From Tragulus kanchil (lineage: Eukaryota > Chordata > Mammalia > Artiodactyla > Tragulidae): a stretch of 64,000 bases of DNA. Below, in pieces: positions 46,816 to 60,254 of this stretch. The first letter of the stretch is position 1, and the number at the start of each line of letters is the position of its first letter. Position numbers and translations under genes: made by a program. The DNA lies in NCBI GenBank assembly GCA_022376925.1, contig JAIOJX010000031.1, positions 136,232,854-136,296,853 of the forward strand, given 5' to 3'. Below the pieces are notes generated by a model. The model ran no database searches, was not told where the DNA came from, and worked only from the letters and a program-made list of their open reading frames with translations.

Positions 46816-47587
46816 TTAAAATTTTGAATTGGCTTGTTAGACTGCATTTAGGCTTAAGAGATCAACTTAAAATAATTGTACATGTATTATAAAATTATAA
46901 TTATACATGTATATTGCTATATATAAATACAGTAACCACAAACCAATCATCTATAAACACAAATCTAGAAACACACAAAAGAGAAAGGAATCCAAACATA
47001 AAACTAAAGATAGTCATCAAATCACAAAGAAAGCAAGCAAAAGAAGACAAAATGAACAAAAAAGTACCACAAAAGCAGTCCCCCCCAAATTAACAAAATG
47101 GCAATAAAAACATATTACTTTAAATGTAAATGCTCTAATCAAAACATATAAAGTGGCTGAATGGATTAAAACAATATATATATATATGTATACACACACA
47201 CACACACATATATATATATGTAGCCTACAAGAGGCTCACTTCATATCTTAAGACGCATGCAGACTGAAGGTGAACGTGATGGAAAAAGGTATTACATGTA
47301 AATGGAAATGAAAAGAAAGCTGAGAGAGTGTGGGTATCAATACTTAAGAGACAAAGACATTACATAGTGATACAGGAATCAATTAAACAATATGAACAAA
47401 CCAATTACCAATAATAAAGGTTGAATTTGTAATAAGAAAAAACTCCCAACAAACAAAAGTCCAGGACCAGATGACTTCACTAGTGAATTGTCCATTCTCC
47501 CTCTACCAAACATTTAAAGAGTAAATACTTATGCTTCTCAAACTCTTCCAAGAAACAGAAGAGAACATTTCAATCATTTTACAACAT

Positions 47588-47836
47588 TTCCCTGGTGGTC
47601 CAGTGGTTAAAACTCTGCCTTCCAATGCAGGGGATGCAGGTTTGATCTGTGGTCAAGGAACTAAGATGCCATGTGCCATGAGGCAACTAAGCCCATGTGC
47701 TGCATGACTGAGCCTGCATGCACCAAGATCCTGTGTACTACAACTAGATAAATCTGTGAGCCACAACTAGAGAAGGCTGCGTGCTTCAATGAGAAGCCCA
47801 TGTGCCACAACAAAGACCCAGCACAGCCAAACCCCC
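47588..47836 (+). mobile_element. CHR-type SINE nested in L1
   Basis: 'ttccctggtggtccagtggt', 'ggtttgatctgtggtcaagg', 'caacaaagacccagcacagc'. Older short-tailed subfamily. The copy at 48713-48954 comes from duplication 16. Confidence 0.88.
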
Positions 47837-49820
47837 ATCAAAACTCATTTTACAAGGCCACCATCACTGACACATCAAAACCATACACCATAAAAAAAGA
47901 AAGAAAATTACAAGCTAATATCCCTGAACTAAAATCCCTAATGCCAAAATCCTCAACAAAATATTAGTACATGAAATCCTCTCAATAGATACAGAAAAAG
48001 GTTTTGACAAAATTCAACACAATTATGATGAAACCATTCAACAAAGTGAGTGTAGAGGGAACATACCTCAAAATAACAAATACCACATATACAACAAAAC
48101 ACAACCAATATCATATTTGACGGTGAAAAGCTGAAAACATTTTCTCTAAGATGAGAAATAAGACAAGGATGCCCTTCCACCCCTTCTACTCAACATAGCA
48201 TTGGAAATACTAGACACAGTAGTCAGGCAAGAAAGACAAGTAAGAAACATCTCATTTGAAAATGAAGAAGTAAAAGTCTTTGTTTGCACATGACATGATA
48301 CTATACATGGACCATCCTAAAGACATCATCAAAAAAGCCATTAGAACCAAAGAAATGCAATAAAATTACAGATAAAAATTAATATACAGAAATATGTTAC
48401 ATTTCTATACACTAACAACTATCAGAAAGAGAAATTAAGAAAATAATCCCATTTATAATTTCATCAAAAAACTAAAATACCTAGGAATGTCTAACCAAGT
48501 AGATAAAATGCCTGTACTTGGAAAGCTATGCATGATAAAAGAATCAAAGATGATGCAAACAAATGGAAAGACATGCTGTGTTCAGGGATTGGATTAATTA
48601 ATGTTGCTTAAATAATCATACTCCTCAAGTAAGTCTGCAGATTAACTGGAATCCCTTATCAAAATATCAAGGCCATTTTTCTCTCAGAATTAGAACAAAT
48701 AAGCCCTTTTTTGTGGTCCAGTGGTTAAAACTCTGCCTTCCAATGCAGGGGATGCAGGTTTGATCTGTGGTCAAGGAACTAAGATGCCATGTGCCATGAG
48801 GCAACTAAGCCCATGTGCTGCATGACTGAGCCTGCATGCACCAAGATCCTGTGTACTACAACTAGATAAATCTGTGAGCCACAACTAGAGAAGGCTGCGT
48901 GCTTCAATGAGAAGCCCATGTGCCACAACAAAGACCCAGCACAGCCAAACCCCCATCAAAACTCATTTTACAAGGCCACCATCACTGACACATCAAAACC
49001 ATACACCATAAAAAAAGAAAGAAAATTACAAGCTAATATCCCTGAACTAAAATCCCTAATGCCAAAATCCTCAACAAAATATTAGTACATGAAATCCTCT
49101 CAATAGATACAGAAAAAGGTTTTGACAAAATTCAACACAATTATGATGAAACCATTCAACAAAGTGAGTGTAGAGGGAACATACCTCAAAATAACAAATA
49201 CCACATATACAACAAAACACAACCAATATCATATTTGACGGTGAAAAGCTGAAAACATTTTCTCTAAGATGAGAAATAAGACAAGGATGCCCTTCCACCC
49301 CTTCTACTCAACATAGCATTGGAAATACTAGACACAGTAGTCAGGCAAGAAAGACAAGTAAGAAACATCTCATTTGAAAATGAAGAAGTAAAAGTCTTTG
49401 TTTGCACATGACATGATACTATACATGGACCATCCTAAAGACATCATCAAAAAAGCCATTAGAACCAAAGAAATGCAATAAAATTACAGATAAAAATTAA
49501 TATACAGAAATATGTTACATTTCTATACACTAACAACTATCAGAAAGAGAAATTAAGAAAATAATCCCATTTATAATTTCATCAAAAAACTAAAATACCT
49601 AGGAATGTCTAACCAAGTAGATAAAATGCCTGTACTTGGAAAGCTATGCATGATAAAAGAATCAAAGATGATGCAAACAAATGGAAAGACATGCTGTGTT
49701 CAGGGATTGGATTAATTAATGTTGCTTAAATAATCATACTCCTCAAGTAAGTCTGCAGATTAACTGGAATCCCTTATCAAAATATCAAGGCCATTTTTCT
49801 CTCAGAATTAGAACAAATAA
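47595..49820 (+). repeat. Tandem duplication 16 (47595-48702 / 48713-49820)
   Basis: Direct repeat with offset 1118 in the L1. It begins in a SINE (tggtccagtggttaaaactc). The junction 48703-48712 is gccctttttt. Confidence 0.95.
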
Positions 49821-50971
49821 TTGTCATTTTTATGGAAATACCAATTAACTAAACAGACAAAACAATCTTGAGAAAGAACAAAGTTTTGGTATCACACTGC
49901 CAGATGTCAAAATATACTACAAAGCAACAGTAATCAAAACAGATCATATGGGATTTGGTGAAGAACAGAGAGGGGTCAATGGACAGAACAGAGAACTCAG
50001 AAATAAACCCACACTTACATGGTGAATTATTCTATGACAAAGAATACACAGTGAGGGAAAGACAGCCTCTTTAATAAACGGTGTTTGGAAAACTAGACAA
50101 CTACATGCAAAAGTATCAAACTGGACCGCTTTCTCACACTTAAACAAAAATCACCTCAGAATGGATTAAAGACTTAAAGGTAAGACCAGAAACCATAACA
50201 CTCCTGGAAGAAAACATAAACTGTATACTCTATGATGTCAGACTTAGTGGATTTTTTTTCTTTTTTTGGAAATGTCTTTTCAGGAAGTGAAATAATAGCA
50301 AATATGATGAACCTGTGTGTGCTAAGCTGCTTCAGAAAATTTGAACATATTCCAGGCATTAAACATAGAGGAAATCCCTCTGAGGCATTTGATGGGATTA
50401 AACATTTTTTTTTCTTTACAGTTCCCATTTAACTAAAAAAAAAAAAAAAAGAAAAAATCCACTTCAGATTTCACATATAGAAAATGTAGTATTGAGTTAT
50501 TATTAGTCTTCTTCTTACCTCAAACTTCATAATCATTTCTATTGTTCCTCAAACAACAATGCCAAAGTCTAGAAGAGAAGTGGGTCTGTGAGTAACAGAG
50601 ATTAAGACCATATACCCTCAAACAACATAGAAGAATATTGTGGTTCTTTTCACTGGAAGTATAAAATATGAGAGAAACAAGGTAGTTCATTTACCCTATG
50701 CACTTGAAAGATGTATAAAAATTATTTAAAATGTTATTTTAATGTAACAGATAAAACTGTTTACAGGAACCTAAAAATGACTGAAAGGGCAAAAATGATA
50801 AGCAATAGGACATGTAGGATTGATCTACCCATGTCCCCAAATAAGGAGCATACTCTGCTAAGTCTTGAATAGAGCGGAAACCCAGAAGAAAAATATTTGG
50901 CCATCATTTTTGGAAGGGAAGATGGGCTTCATAAACTGTTTTAGAATACTTTTTGTTGTTGTTGTTGTTTT

Positions 50972-51283
50972 TAAACATTTATTTATTTATTTATTTTGGT
51001 GGGGGTGGGGAGGGAGGGGTGGGATGGGCTACTTCTATTGGTCTTTCATTTGTCCATTTCATCTATCTTTGTTCTTTGGCCCGTGTGGGCCTCCCATCGC
51101 GGCGGCCTCTGTTGTCGCAGAGCACCAGCTTTGGGCGCATGCGCTCCAGAGCTCTGGCTCGGTAATTGGACACATGGGTCCAGCTGCTCTGCGGCACGTG
51201 GGATCTTCCCAGGCCAGGGCTCGAACTGGCGCCCCTTGCACTGCAAGGCTGTGTCCTTACCCACTGGACCACCAGGGAAGTCC
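50972..51283 (-). mobile_element. Long-tailed CHR SINE
   Basis: A complete reverse copy: 'tttatttatttatttatttt' tail, G-rich stretch, 'gggctacttctattggtctt', then body and head to 'ggaccaccagggaagtcc'. One of the best-preserved copies here. Confidence 0.93.
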
Positions 51284-51312
51284 AGTACCTTCCTTTCATT
51301 GCATATCCCCAG

Positions 51313-51662
51313 GGGACTTCCCAGGTGGCACTAGTGGTAAAGAATGCAATGCAGAAAACGGAAGAGATGCAGGTTCAGTCCTCGGGTCAGGAAGATCCCC
51401 TGGAGAAGGAAATGACAGCCCAGTCTAGTATGCTTGTCTAGAGAATCCCACATATGTAGTTGCTGTTTACTAAGTCATGTCCAACTCTTTTGTGCTCCCA
51501 TGATCCCATGGCCAGGCTCCTCTGTCCGTGAGATTTCCCAGCAAGAATATTGGAGTAGGTTATAATTTCCTTTTCCAGGGAATCTTACTGACCCAAGGAT
51601 TGAACTTGTGTCTTCTGCATTGGCAGGTGGGTTCTTTACCACTGAGCCACCAGGGACATCCC
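51313..51662. mobile_element. Two Bov-tA-type SINEs, head to head
   Basis: 51313-51455 is forward (gggacttcccaggtggcact ... ctagagaatccca); 51460-51662 is reverse (aagtcatgtccaactctttt ... gagccaccagggacatcc). The right part recurs at 52499-52758 through duplication 17. Confidence 0.85.
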
Positions 51663-53564
51663 CATACATGTAGGGACAGAGTTAGTTGCATTAATGAAGT
51701 TGGTATACATACAGTCTTGATGCCAATCAGGCAAATTGAGTAACTTTAGTAACAAAACACAAATTAGTGGGAAAAAATCAAACACATTTCCTGACATGGT
51801 GAAGACAGGAGTTAATTGACTAAGTCATGCTCTTCATTAAAAAATTTTATCATCATTTATACTGTCAGAATTATTTCTCTGCCTTTCCTAGTTTTTTTTT
51901 TTTTTTCTATTTTAATCTCTCTGGGGATATTTTAAACAATTTTCTGGGCAGCTCTGAAGGAAAGAGATGGCAATAGCAGAGCCAATAACTTATTTGTTTA
52001 ATGTTTTCAAGTTTAGCAACATTATTAGCTTTTATACACAAAAATTTAAATTTAAATATTTACTTAAGCTATTAAGTTAGTGATTGCTTATGAAGCTCTC
52101 TGTTGATGGTTGTGGAACAAAAGGGTAATAGTAATAGAGTGAAATGCAGTTTGCATGAAATATGTCACTCTTAAGATAAATTCCTTGACTTAGTGGTTCT
52201 TATTGTAAGCCTAATTTTTGAATTGGGAAAGGCATTTCATGTTCCAGTGCTGAACTCAGAGGTGGGACAAGAAATCCATTTTAAAAGACTCATTGATAAG
52301 CTCAGTAAGTCTCATTTTTATAAGCAGCAACTTTGCTGAGTTACTGCTGGTTCAGACTTGCAGCACTGATTGCAGAGATGGTTCTGCTCTAGAAAGCCCC
52401 TACATGATTCCAGTCCCTTAATGCCTTGGAGAGCATAGAAATATATCTTTAAAGCAGCTCTTGCTCTGGGGGTTACTGCTTATCAGAATCATTCCCCTGA
52501 GAAGGAAATGACAGCCCAGTCTAGTATGCTTGTCTAGAGAATCCCACATATGTAGTTGCTGTTTACTAAGTCATGTCCAACTCTTTTGTGCTCCCATGAT
52601 CCCATGGCCAGGCTCCTCTGTCCGTGAGATTTCCCAGCAAGAATATTGGAGTAGGTTATAATTTCCTTTTCCAGGGAATCTTACTGACCCAAGGATTGAA
52701 CTTGTGTCTTCTGCATTGGCAGGTGGGTTCTTTACCACTGAGCCACCAGGGACATCCCCATACATGTAGGGACAGAGTTAGTTGCATTAATGAAGTTGGT
52801 ATACATACAGTCTTGATGCCAATCAGGCAAATTGAGTAACTTTAGTAACAAAAACACAAATTAGTGGGAAAAAATCAAACACATTTCCTGACATGGTGAA
52901 GACAGGAGTTAATTGACTAAGTCATGCTCTTCATTAAAAAATTTTATCATCATTTATACTGTCAGAATTATTTCTCTGCCTTTCCTAGTTTTTTTTTTTT
53001 TTTCTATTTTAATCTCTCTGGGGATATTTTAAACAATTTTCTGGGCAGCTCTGAAGGAAAGAGATGGCAATAGCAGAGCCAATAACTTATTTGTTTAATG
53101 TTTTCAAGTTTAGCAACATTATTAGCTTTTATACACAAAAATTTAAATTTAAATATTTACTTAAGCTATTAAGTTAGTGATTGCTTATGAAGCTCTCTGT
53201 TGATGGTTGTGGAACAAAAGGGTAATAGTAATAGAGTGAAATGCAGTTTGCATGAAATATGTCACTCTTAAGATAAATTCCTTGACTTAGTGGTTCTTAT
53301 TGTAAGCCTAATTTTTGAATTGGGAAAGGCATTTCATGTTCCAGTGCTGAACTCAGAGGTGGGACAAGAAATCCATTTTAAAAGACTCATTGATAAGCTC
53401 AGTAAGTCTCATTTTTATAAGCAGCAACTTTGCTGAGTTACTGCTGGTTCAGACTTGCAGCACTGATTGCAGAGATGGTTCTGCTCTAGAAAGCCCCTAC
53501 ATGATTCCAGTCCCTTAATGCCTTGGAGAGCATAGAAATATATCTTTAAAGCAGCTCTTGCTCT
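51403..53564 (+). repeat. Tandem duplication 17 (51403-52467 / 52499-53564)
   Basis: Direct repeat with offset 1096. A 31-bp insert (52468-52498) of unmatched sequence separates the copies, which otherwise differ by only a few bases. Confidence 0.95.
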
Positions 53565-53984
53565 AATTTCCTGCCAGAAAGGAGCCCTATCAAACTCCAG
53601 GAACTAAAATAGGAGGATGACAAGGCAGACATCTCTTCCTATCAAGCAGTGTGTGCTCAGCCGAGGCACATGCTATGTACCTTTCTGTGCAGGATGAAAA
53701 GAAAGATGCTCAATTTCTGTTTCCAGGCAGCTACAGTGTGAGAGAGGGCACAGCACCAAAGGGGTCTGCATCATGTAGTTACACAAAAAATATCAATCTG
53801 GTCAATACATAATGGAATTTTTATGTTTAGATGTCAAAAGACTTGATTTGAAATAAGACAGGCATTAAATATTGGCTAATTAATTGTTTAAGATGAATGG
53901 TAAAACTGGTCCTATCTCACGAATTGAGTCTCCTGGGGCCATTTTGTTTGGATTTGGGCAAATACAGTGGCTCCCATGAATAGT

Positions 53985-54240
53985 CCTCAAACGTAGGGGA
54001 TCTTCAGAGTCACCCAGGGAACTTTTAAAGTACAAATTCTCAGACCTGTCCCCAGATTTACTGAGTGAGCAGTTGGGTGGATGGTACCTAGGAATCTTGA
54101 GTTTGGGAGCTGCTGAATTGTGAAGAGAGAATTTAGGCTTAGGGCCAGGCAGATCTGGGTTTAAATCTGGTCAGTGTGACCTCGAGCAAGTTTCCAGACT
54201 CTTCAGAACCTTAGAACTTCTAAAAATAATAACTTTGGGA
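53985..54240. mobile_element. Ancient hAT fossil followed by MIR
   Basis: 'cagagtcacccagggaactt' and 'aagtacaaattctcagacct' resemble an old hAT-type MITE. 'cagatctgggtttaaatctg' and 'gtgacctcgagcaagtttcc' resemble MIR. Confidence 0.55.
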
Positions 54241-54294
54241 TGGTCAATGAGGTATCTCAAAAGATTGGCACAGAAGGTGGACATTAATGGGCAT

Positions 54295-54645
54295 TTGGTA
54301 ATTGTCTCAGTTCATTCAGGCTGCTATCACAATACACTAGCTAGCTTAAACAATACAGATTTATTTTTTCATCTTTCTGGAGGCTGGGAGGTTCAAAGTT
54401 AAAGCACTGGCAGATTTGGTGTCTGGTGAGAGTTTTCTTCCTTGGTTCATAGACAGCTGTCCTGTAATTGCACATGGCCCAAGTGGCAAGGGAGCTCTCT
54501 GGGGTCTTTTTGTAAGGAAATCAATCTCACTTATGAAAGCTCCATCCTCATGACCTAATCACCTCCCAAATAACCTCATATTGGGAGTTAGGATTTTAAC
54601 ATATGAATTTTGTGGCGATACAAACATTCAGTCTACTGCAAGAAC
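54295..54645 (+). repeat. Ancient eutherian interspersed repeat
   Basis: 'tcattcaggctgctatcaca', 'tctggaggctgggaggttca', 'cctcatgacctaatcacctc' and 'atatgaattttgtgg' are a very common old eutherian repeat. I do not assign the family name. Confidence 0.6.
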
Positions 54646-55602
54646 CGTGGGCTGCTCTCTCCTCCCTAACTCCAACACTACATGCCCCCTGGGGTCCTTG
54701 TGAACGTGAAGATACTCAATTGAACGATCATCAGATGGCCACATACCAGGTCAAGAAGCTGGCTGAATCAAACAGGAAGTGTTTGATATCTGGTTAATTC
54801 TGATAACCTCAGGTTGAACTTGACTGAAGGTGTAGATGCCCAATCAAAGGCCAACAGTAGCTAGAAGGCACCACTCAAGCAGGCTGGCAGAGCCTCAGGG
54901 CTTCTGATTCACTGAGTGACCTAGCTTCTCTTGGGTCCCCCAAGTATGCTGTAATCATGCTTCAAGTCTAAAGGACCTCGACATTTTTAAAGTTCATTTC
55001 ATTCTTGCCATAATGAGTGGGGGGTAGAGAGCAGCTGGCTGCCCTAGGATCTTCTTAAGGTGCAGAAACTGAGGGAACTCAGACTAAACCTGGCCAGGCT
55101 TCCTGGATTGTCAATGTTAGTACTGACATTTTTTTTTTTTGGAGTGTTTTCTTTGTGCCAGTTACTTTTATCCTACTAACAATCCTATGAGAAAATCCTG
55201 TGTTTTAGCTATAACTATCATCCTTGTTTTACAGATTAAAAAAAAAACAAAACAAAATTGAGAATCAGAAAGGCTACATAACTGCTGTTGGGAGGGAGTA
55301 CAGAGTATGGGAGAAGGCATTCCTGGCAGAGGGCACAGCCTGTGTAGAGGCCCCGAGGCCAGAAGGAACACAGTGCTTCTAAGGAAAAAGGCCAGAACAA
55401 CTACTGTACAGAGAGCTAAAAAGCAAGGGCTGCCAGCTCGTGCAGGCCTCATAGGTCACCATGACTTTGTCTATTTTCATAATAGTGTTGAGAAGTGAAT
55501 GCTTTTAAATGTTTTTAACTTTATTATAGAGTTTTTAAAATATATGCAGAAAAAATATATATACGCAGAAGTAGAAAGAAAAAGATCACAGATTCCTATA
55601 TG

Positions 55603-57233
55603 TTAAGGTTGATGCAAAAGTAATTTCAGTTTTCCATTGTGGAACTTTGCCATTTGATACTGGAATACATTCCTAAATAAATGTTGCTTTGTTATTCATC
55701 ATTTTAATAAAAATTTCTTGCTTTATGTTTTTTACTAATGAATTATTACTTGCTATTTATTTTATATGTATTTTAACTTTGGAAATGATATAAGACAAAA
55801 GGAAAATCTGAGTGATTTTCTTATTTGAGTTAAAAAATAAAGAAGCGGGGACAGCTAGCAACATCAACAAGGCATTTGGCCCAGGAACTGCTAAGGAACA
55901 TACGGTGCAGTGGTGGTTCAAGAAGTTTTACCAAAGAGATGAGTCTTGAAGATGAAGAGCTTCATGATTGGTCATTGGAAGTTGACAGCGACTGTCAACT
56001 GCAAGCCATTATTGAAGCTGATCGTTTTACAACCACATGAGAAGTTGCTCAAGAATTCAATGTCGACTATTTAATGGTTATTTGGCATTTGAAGCTAACT
56101 GTAAAGGTGAAAAAGCTTGGGTAAGTGGGTACCTCATGAGCTGACCACAGATCAAAAACATTGTCATTTTTATAAGTATAGTATACTAACTTATATATAT
56201 GGGATCTAGTGAGATGGTCATGATAACATACACAGTGAACTCATGAAAAAACAGAGAATAGACATAAAGACATTGTGGAGACCGAACAGTGGGAGGGAGG
56301 CATGGAGGGAGTAACATGGAAGCCTATACTGTCATGTGTGGAAAAGATAGCTATTGTCATTGTGCTAGGGGAATAGGAGTACCTACAACCACTTGGGGCG
56401 ATGGTCTGGAGGGATGGGAGGGGGGGATCTGGGTGGGGGGAGGGTCTAGGGATATGCATATGAATGATCTGGGAACATACATGTAAAAAAATAAATAAAT
56501 AAATTTAAAACAAAACAAAACAAAACAAAATTGTCATTTTCAAGTGCTGTCTTCTCTTATTCTATGCAACAATAAACCATTTTGTGTGACGAAAAGTGGA
56601 TTTTATATGATAACTAGTGATGACCAGCTCACTGGTTTTATCAAGAAGATCCAGAGCCAAAATAAAAAATAAAAAAAAAGAAAAAAAGAAGATCCAAAAC
56701 ACTTTCTTAAGGCCAAGCTTGCTCCAAAGGTCATTGTCATTGTTTGGTGGTCTGCTACCAGTCTGATCCACTACAGCTTTTTGAATCCCAGTGAAACCAT
56801 TACATCTGAGAAGTATGCTCAACAAATTGGTGAAATGCAATGAAAACTGCAGCACCTGCAGCAGGTGTTGGTCATTAGAAAAGGTTTAATTCTTTACAAT
56901 AATGCCCAACTGCATATCAAAAGTTGAACAAATTGGGCTATTAAGTTTTGCCTAATCTGCCATTCACCTGACTATCACTTCTTCAAGCATCTCAACAACT
57001 TTTTATAGGGAAAATGCTTCCACAACCAGCAGGATGCAGAAAATGCTTTCTACAAAGTCATCAAATCCTGAAGCACAAATTTTTATGCTACAGAAATAAA
57101 CTTATTTCTTATTGGTAAAAATATGCTGATTTGACAACAGTTCCTATTTTGATTAGTATAGATGTGTTTGAGTCTCGTTATAATGATTTAAAATTCAGAG
57201 TTTGGAACCATAATTACTTATGCACCAACTTAA
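55603..57233 (+). mobile_element. Hsmar1-like mariner transposon, inactive
   Basis: The left terminal repeat ttaaggttgatgcaaaag (55603-) pairs with taattacttatgcaccaac... ending at 57233. Between them are recognisable transposase codons (for example the region of 'aaattggtgaaatgcaatga' and 'gacgaaaagtgg'), but stops and indels break the frame. It has been interrupted by an L1 3' end (56171-56530) and a 32-bp A-rich insert (56654-56685). Without these it is about 1.24 kb, close to the 1.29 kb of a full mariner. Confidence 0.88.
56171..56530 (+). mobile_element. L1 3'-end insertion inside the mariner
   Basis: A G-rich 3' UTR (ggagggatgggagggggg) and an A-rich (aaaac)n tail, flanked by ttgtcatttt at 56161-56170 and 56531-56540. 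Interrupts the transposase region, so it is younger than the mariner. Confidence 0.88.
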
Positions 57234-57249
57234 TACCATTGACCAACTT

Positions 57250-60200
57250 CAATAATTAACCCTTGAAATGTTTCAAGCAGGAAAGTGATATGATCAGGTC
57301 TATATTCAAACCATCCCACCCTCTGGCTGTTGTGGTTCTCCAATACTGGAGAAAACAGAACTGGAGGAAACAGAGTGCGCATGGAGAGAATGGTTGGAAG
57401 GCCATTGCACTAGTCCGAGAGAGAGAGAGACTATCACGTACAGTGAGGTGAGGATAAACCAAGGCAAGTGGACAGATTCTGGAGAAATGGATATGCTGGT
57501 GTAAGCTTCCCCCATAAGGAGACCCTGAGACAAGGATTTGAGTTCAAGTAGTTTATCTGGGGTCAGGAAATACCAACAGGTGAGTGGGGAAGACAGACAG
57601 GGCAAGGAGGTAAGGCAGCTAGTGTCTTCTCAAGCCAGCTACCCCTTGAGCGGGACAAGCTGCACAATTAGAAGGGCTGGTGCAAATGAAAATGTGAGAC
57701 CTTGTGCTCATAAATTATTAAGAAATTCAGAATGAAGAGAACAGAGAGTTTAGCCAAGCAGAGGGCCTTTAAAGCAATGGAGTCCTGTGCACATTGCAAA
57801 CCCATAAAGCCCATCTTGCCTTTGGGCAATTGAGCAGGAACCTCAGTGAAACGAGATAAAGCACATAGCTTAGAGGAATGAGGGAGCCATTGGTCACTGG
57901 CCAAAGGCTGTTCCTAGAGAGTTCTTGCTTCCTGGTGTTTTCAGCCTGCTTTGCCTAGAAGAATGAATTCCCTTGGGTTCTTCATGTGGATCCTAGAGGT
58001 TGGGAGCATGCCTGTGCCATTATGGACATGGTCTGCTCTTCGGGACACAGGCTGACAAGGATAACTCCAAGAGGACACAAGTGACTTGTAGGTGTCTGAC
58101 TTATGCATTGGAAGGGGTGAGAGTGCCCTTCCTGGAAACGGGAAGCACTGGGATGGGAGTAGGTGGGAGAAGCACCAGAGTTTGGTTTGAGTGTGTTGAG
58201 CTCGACTCATCCATGTGGAGCTATAAGAAGGCAGTAGGGTTTTGGCTCTTAGGCTCAGAGCTGTGTGTGGGGATGGAAGTACCAGGAGCGAGAGCAGAGG
58301 GCTCTAGGATGCCAGGCACCCACTGTCCACAGCTGGGGCAAGGGCACAGGTCCGCAGGGAGGGGGCGCAGCTAACTAAAGCAGAAAGCTGCTGCCTCAGC
58401 CCCTGCTCCTCACACCAAGGCTTCTGGACCAGGGCAGTCAGGTGGACACCTGCCTCCAGGTTTGGGCCATCTCTCTGAAAGGAGAGTAGAGTCATCACCC
58501 TCCCCAGGCTCATCGTCCCAGCGTTAGAAGAAACAGGGAGCGGATGACCTACAACCATCAATGTCTGCTGGTCCCATAAGCACCCCCGAGTCAGGGCAGA
58601 GGTGGGAAGAAAGGGAAATTCTAAAGTCACCATGCAAACAGTGAAGTAGTTTTCCCGTCCTTCTCTCCAGTTTCTGTTTCATGGATTTTCTCTATGCAAA
58701 TAAAACCTTAGGTTTACTGTGAATATTAAAACAATGAATTTCACCTCACAAATGGAGACAGTGAAATGGCTGAAGTTTTACAGAATCCAATTACCAAGAA
58801 CAGTTAAAGTGTCCAAAACTCGGTCTGTGGGTGTTCATATGACATAGCCACTCTTGCATATTTCAATGTCTATTTAAAGAAAGGGTGCCCAGGCTCCATT
58901 AGGGTGAGAGAGGCTCCTGAAAGCTACTTTATTTCTCACCATTAAAGTCAATCTTAGTTTCCCAACAAAGAGGAGGATAAATGAATCGGACCTTCCAGGC
59001 CAGGCACTGCTGGGCTCCTCAGCCCAGTAATTGCTTTTTCATTAAAACAATGGTCAAACAAATCACATGGCACCCGCTGTCCTTGCTTTTAGAAAGAGAC
59101 AGCTTCCCAGTGGGCTCTGGAGACAGTGGAGGGTCACTGGAGCCCTTGAAGGGGCAGTGGCCATGGGTCAATCTTGCTCTTCGATGGCCTTACTTCAGTC
59201 CTTTCTGAATCTACATTTTTTGTGTTCATTAAAATGTGTATATATGAAACCATCTCCTAGGTGCTGGTGTGGGCAGGTTGCAGTGATCTGAAAAAAAAAG
59301 AGAGAGTGTATATCCACACGGAAACATTTAGATGTTCTATTTGTCACCGTGGAATATTAAACATCTGGCGTGTTGATTTATTTTTTACTTTTTAATCCAA
59401 CTTTTCTGGCATAATACAGTAACAGCTTGAGAGGTTCTTATCTACTATAGTTCCATGGTTGTTCTACTCAAGAGTGATACTCAAATATTGAGCATTTGGT
59501 TCAGCATGAATTCAAACAGCTGGCATCAGTGTATACTGGCCATTGGCAATCTTAGTCACCCTATTTACTCTGCAAGTGAAGGAAAGAGGAGAGGACACCG
59601 AGGTAAGACTTTAGATGGCATTTCCATTTCTCCTAGAGTCTTTCTGCAAACAGGAGGTGGAATAATGACACTGATGAAAATGCCGAGTGTTAAATGACCC
59701 AGCATCCCCTGGGAATTCAGCTCCTGGGGCCGGTGCCGGCCTGTCTGCCCACTCCCAGGGAAGGCTTGCTGCCCCGGGCTGTCCCCCTGATACCAAAGCA
59801 GGAGAATACAGGTACCAAGGACCTGGAATTGAAGACAGATAATTTGTGATATCAAAAATGACACTCTAAATTGGTTCCAGACACAAAAATGTTTCGTGAT
59901 GGTGCTGGCACTGATTGTCTCACACAGCTTCACGCTTCAGATACTTTTCAGCCAAATGAAGAGGCCTAATAGCCATCACACTCCTGTCCAATGTCATTAC
60001 TGTAAATCATTATAAATGAGTTCTCATATTGCTAGAAACATAGATGCACAGCCATGGCCACAGGGAAATGAGGCCAAGAGAGTGTTTCTCTGAGGGAATG
60101 TGCGATCACACTGCGTTCTTAAGGCCCACCTGAAGCCTTGTTCAGAAAGCAAAGGAAATCTCCCCAGTATATTTCTGTGAAAGGGTGCCATCAAAAGTGG

Positions 60201-60250
60201 AAAAGAACTGGAATGCAATACCATTCCAGAGAAAAATCACTCCCGGGAAG
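57250..60250. other. Intergenic region with old repeats only
   Basis: 57250-57430 and 57900-58250 contain pieces of old mammalian repeats. Elsewhere there is unique-looking sequence with no supported gene. The 58000 ORF (124 codons) has no family motif and is not taken as coding. Confidence 0.5.
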
Positions 60251-60254
60251 CAGT

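Larger units (their letters stand above)
46860..50240 (+). mobile_element. Older L1, ORF2 region, plus strand
   Basis: 'aactttaaatgtaaatgctc'-type sequence near 47120, 'agtggctgaatggattaaaa' at about 47152, 'acctaggaatgtctaaccaa' (about 48480) and 'ggattaaagacttaaaggta' (about 50164) follow the order of L1 ORF2. Stops and deletions break every frame. Contains a microsatellite (about 47174-47222), a SINE and duplication 16. Confidence 0.8.
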
